Of a DNA stretch of 6,486 nt, positions 4,507 to 6,486 are shown in pieces. The notes under the pieces were generated by a model. The model saw nothing but the letters and a program-made list of their open reading frames with translations, was not told the DNA's origin and made no database searches. The stretch is taken from contig JAKAAS010000105.1 in assembly GCA_021802225.1 (NCBI GenBank), positions 1-6,486 on the forward strand. The letters run 5' to 3'. This stretch comes from Bacillota bacterium. Lineage in GTDB: Bacteria; Bacillota_E; Sulfobacillia; Sulfobacillales; Sulfobacillaceae. Position 1 is the stretch's first letter. Every line of letters begins with the position of its first letter. A program made the translations under genes and the position numbers.

Positions 4507-6486
4507 TTGACGCAATTCCCACACCTAGAACTGTCGTTTAAGGGCGATGCACTCAAAAAGCTCCCTAGGTTTCCGCAAACATTGAATCCACGTACCGAAG
4601 ACAATTTGAAGAAGCGTGTGCGACATGGGGAACAGTTGCGTGAATCCATAGAGAAAATCAAAGCCACCTCGCAGGGCGCAACCGCCCTAAGTTTGTTTCT
4701 GCAAATTGATCCTCAGATAATTGCGGTTGAACACCTAAGGCGATTTGATATTGAGGTCGTGGCAGAATTGGAGGATGGTTTCATCCTTGGGTCTTCAACC
4801 GACGCCGACCTCTCAACTCTAAAGTCAAAAATCGAACGCTTTCTTAAAGGTCAGCAAAAGAACATTGCTGGATTCTGGTCAATTGACGTTGGCAAGCAGT
4901 GGAAACTGGAACATATTCTCTCTCCCTATTTGCACGACAATTGGCCTCGTATCATCCGCCGGCAGCTCGTTACGGTGGATGTGGGGATTGCTTGCGTCGG
5001 CACGTGGGAATTACCGGAGAAGCCACGACACGATCCCGGACAGGACAAGGAGAACTATCAGCGCAAGCTCGACCGATGGAACACGAAATGTGGGAAGGTA
5101 TTTCTAGAATGGGATCAACTTTACATGCAACGAGAAGCCTTGTTCGCAGATATGGTTGCAGTTCATGGCGGCGAAATTCTGAGTGAGTTAAACGAGCCGG
5201 AGGTCCTGCCGGACAGTTTTGTCGTTCGGGTGAGAATCACCGGCAAGGGTCTATCCGATTTAGTGCATAATTTCCCGTTTATATTTGATGTACGCGAGCT
5301 CGAAGACGTTAGATTCGACATGGATGCTCTGGCTGATTATATGCCAACTGGCATGGCCCCTCCGCTCCCCCCTGACGTCGACGCTCCCAGAGTATGTATT
5401 ATCGATAGTGGCATTCAGGAAGCACATCCGCTCATTGCCCCTGCCATCGATTCCGCCTCCTCGTATAGTTGTGTAGACAGGCCGACGGATACGGCAGACT
5501 ATGTAGCCCAAGGCGGGCATGGCACTAAGGTCGCTGGACTAGTCTTGTACCATGACGCTATTCCTTACCAAGGACAGAAAAGACTCGGCAGTTGGATTCA
5601 AAACGTTCGAGTGCTGGATGATAGCAACCATCTTCCTGCCAACGTGTCTATGGCTGAGACGTTGTTGAGCATCGTGACACAGCATGGGAACTCTGCGATA
5701 AAGACGCGTATTTTCAATCATTCGATAAATTCTGTAAGTGTTAGCCAAGGCCAGAATCATATGAGCGTGTGGGCTGCAACCATGGATGGTTTGTCATGGA
5801 ATCATGATGCATTATTCGTCGTGTCGGCCGGAAATGTGCTGCGGGATACGCTAATTAATACGATCCAATCTCCGGGGTATCCTGACTTGTTGTTTAGCCC
5901 TGCACAGGGTATTGCCAACCCGGCTGAGAGTCTCCAAGCCATTACCGTGGGAGCTGTAGCAATCGGAGGCCGAGAGGGCGACTGGGTGTCTATCGCCTCA
6001 CATTCATGGCCTTCATCCTATACGAGAAGTGGGCCGGGAATTTGGAACACCATTAAACCAGAGGTTGTGGAGTATGCCGGGGATTGGGGATATTCTCCCG
6101 GGACACCGGTAACTCTGGTAAGTCGTGCCGAACTATCCATTCCTGTTATCACATCAACGCTTCATGGCGATCCCCCAATGGGTTACGATATCGGCACGTC
6201 GTTCGCTGCTGCAAAAGTGTCCCATATTTTGGCTCAGATCGAGGCGGCCATGCCATATGAATCGTCACAATTGTATCGGGCGCTTTTGATTCAGTCTGCC
6301 GCGTGGCCTGAGTGGACCAATTCGTGGGCTGAGGAAAAGACGATGCGAACTCTTGGGTATGGAATTCCCGATGCAGACCGAGCTATTTCAAATACTGAAC
6401 ATCGCATAACTTTTATTACTAAAGGTTCACCGCGAATAGGGAGACAATCAGTTCACATTTATGATGTTCAGATTCCCCCGGTGGAT
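4507..6486 (+). CDS. ietS: subtilisin-like (S8) serine protease, IetS-like, 3' end outside window
   Basis: The open frame of 660 codons has no stop before the right edge. The N-terminus has no signal peptide or membrane segment, so the protein should be cytoplasmic, unlike secreted subtilisins. Residues 1 to about 280 are a family-specific N-terminal region, partly helical and charged (150-215), ending in a beta-rich segment (FVVRVRITG, 238-246) that may pack on the catalytic domain. A proline-rich link (285-289) leads to the S8 domain: Asp300 (CIIDSGI), His338 (GGHGTKVAG), oxyanion Asn443 (VVSAGN) and nucleophile Ser565 (GYDIGTSFAAA). All are intact, so the enzyme should be active. The usual Pro after GTSxAA is Ala569. 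The start is a TTG one base after the ATPase stop, with SD GGAGGG. Paired IetA/IetS genes are known from Ti plasmids as a stability locus and from surveys of anti-phage systems. The ATPase presumably gates this protease; its substrate cannot be read from sequence. Confidence 0.88.
   Translation, partial: MTQFPHLELSFKGDALKKLPRFPQTLNPRTEDNLKKRVRHGEQLRESIEKIKATSQGATALSLFLQIDPQIIAVEHLRRFDIEVVAELEDGFILGSSTDADLSTLKSKIERFLKGQQKNIAGFWSIDVGKQWKLEHILSPYLHDNWPRIIRRQLVTVDVGIACVGTWELPEKPRHDPGQDKENYQRKLDRWNTKCGKVFLEWDQLYMQREALFADMVAVHGGEILSELNEPEVLPDSFVVRVRITGKGLSDLVHNFPFIFDVRELEDVRFDMDALADYMPTGMAPPLPPDVDAPRVCIIDSGIQEAHPLIAPAIDSASSYSCVDRPTDTADYVAQGGHGTKVAGLVLYHDAIPYQGQKRLGSWIQNVRVLDDSNHLPANVSMAETLLSIVTQHGNSAIKTRIFNHSINSVSVSQGQNHMSVWAATMDGLSWNHDALFVVSAGNVLRDTLINTIQSPGYPDLLFSPAQGIANPAESLQAITVGAVAIGGREGDWVSIASHSWPSSYTRSGPGIWNTIKPEVVEYAGDWGYSPGTPVTLVSRAELSIPVITSTLHGDPPMGYDIGTSFAAAKVSHILAQIEAAMPYESSQLYRALLIQSAAWPEWTNSWAEEKTMRTLGYGIPDADRAISNTEHRITFITKGSPRIGRQSVHIYDVQIPPVD

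Noticed and set aside
4865..5186. two plus-strand frames (4865-5107 and 4899-5186) inside the protease gene
   Set aside because: Both lie within the continuous 660-codon protease frame and show no domain or SD.

Overview
The window comes from an accessory region of a bacterial genome or plasmid. Start codons are mostly TTG and GTG, preceded by strong purine-rich Shine-Dalgarno (SD) sequences (AAGGGAGGG, AAAGGTGG, GAGGGGGG, GGAGGG). That style fits a Firmicutes-like host, but this is inference only; nothing here fixes the taxon. All genes supported here lie on the plus strand.

The left half (about 1-3305) is a decaying block. It opens with the C-terminal part of an ATPase-like protein whose N-terminal sequence appears to sit in a different frame (1 to about 128). 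Two small ORFs follow (829-948 and 979-1194). Next comes a DinG/XPD (Rad3)-type iron-sulfur helicase gene at 1103-3305. All recognisable helicase motifs and four candidate cluster cysteines are present, but the gene is cut by an in-frame TAG at 2888-2890 and a one-base frameshift at 3023-3026. Repairing both gives one continuous 733-residue protein, so it is best read as a recent pseudogene, unless the lesions are sequencing errors or recoding.

A 231-base intergenic stretch (3306-3536) holds a hairpin just after the helicase stop, two overlapping mini-ORFs and a weak promoter-like pair.

The right half (3537-6486) is an intact two-gene operon: an AAA+ ATPase and, one base after its stop codon, a subtilisin-like (S8) serine protease that runs off the window's right edge. 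The ATPase has a KGH-type N-terminal domain, a YLG pore loop and complete Walker motifs. The protease has all four catalytic positions and no signal peptide. This pairing matches the IetA/IetS arrangement, known from Ti-plasmid stability and reported as an anti-phage system. The ATPase probably recognises or remodels a protein and controls the protease. The most notable feature of the window is this apparently intact ATPase-protease module beside a degraded helicase/ATPase block, as expected in a defence or plasmid-maintenance island. No RNA gene, CRISPR array or insertion sequence was seen.
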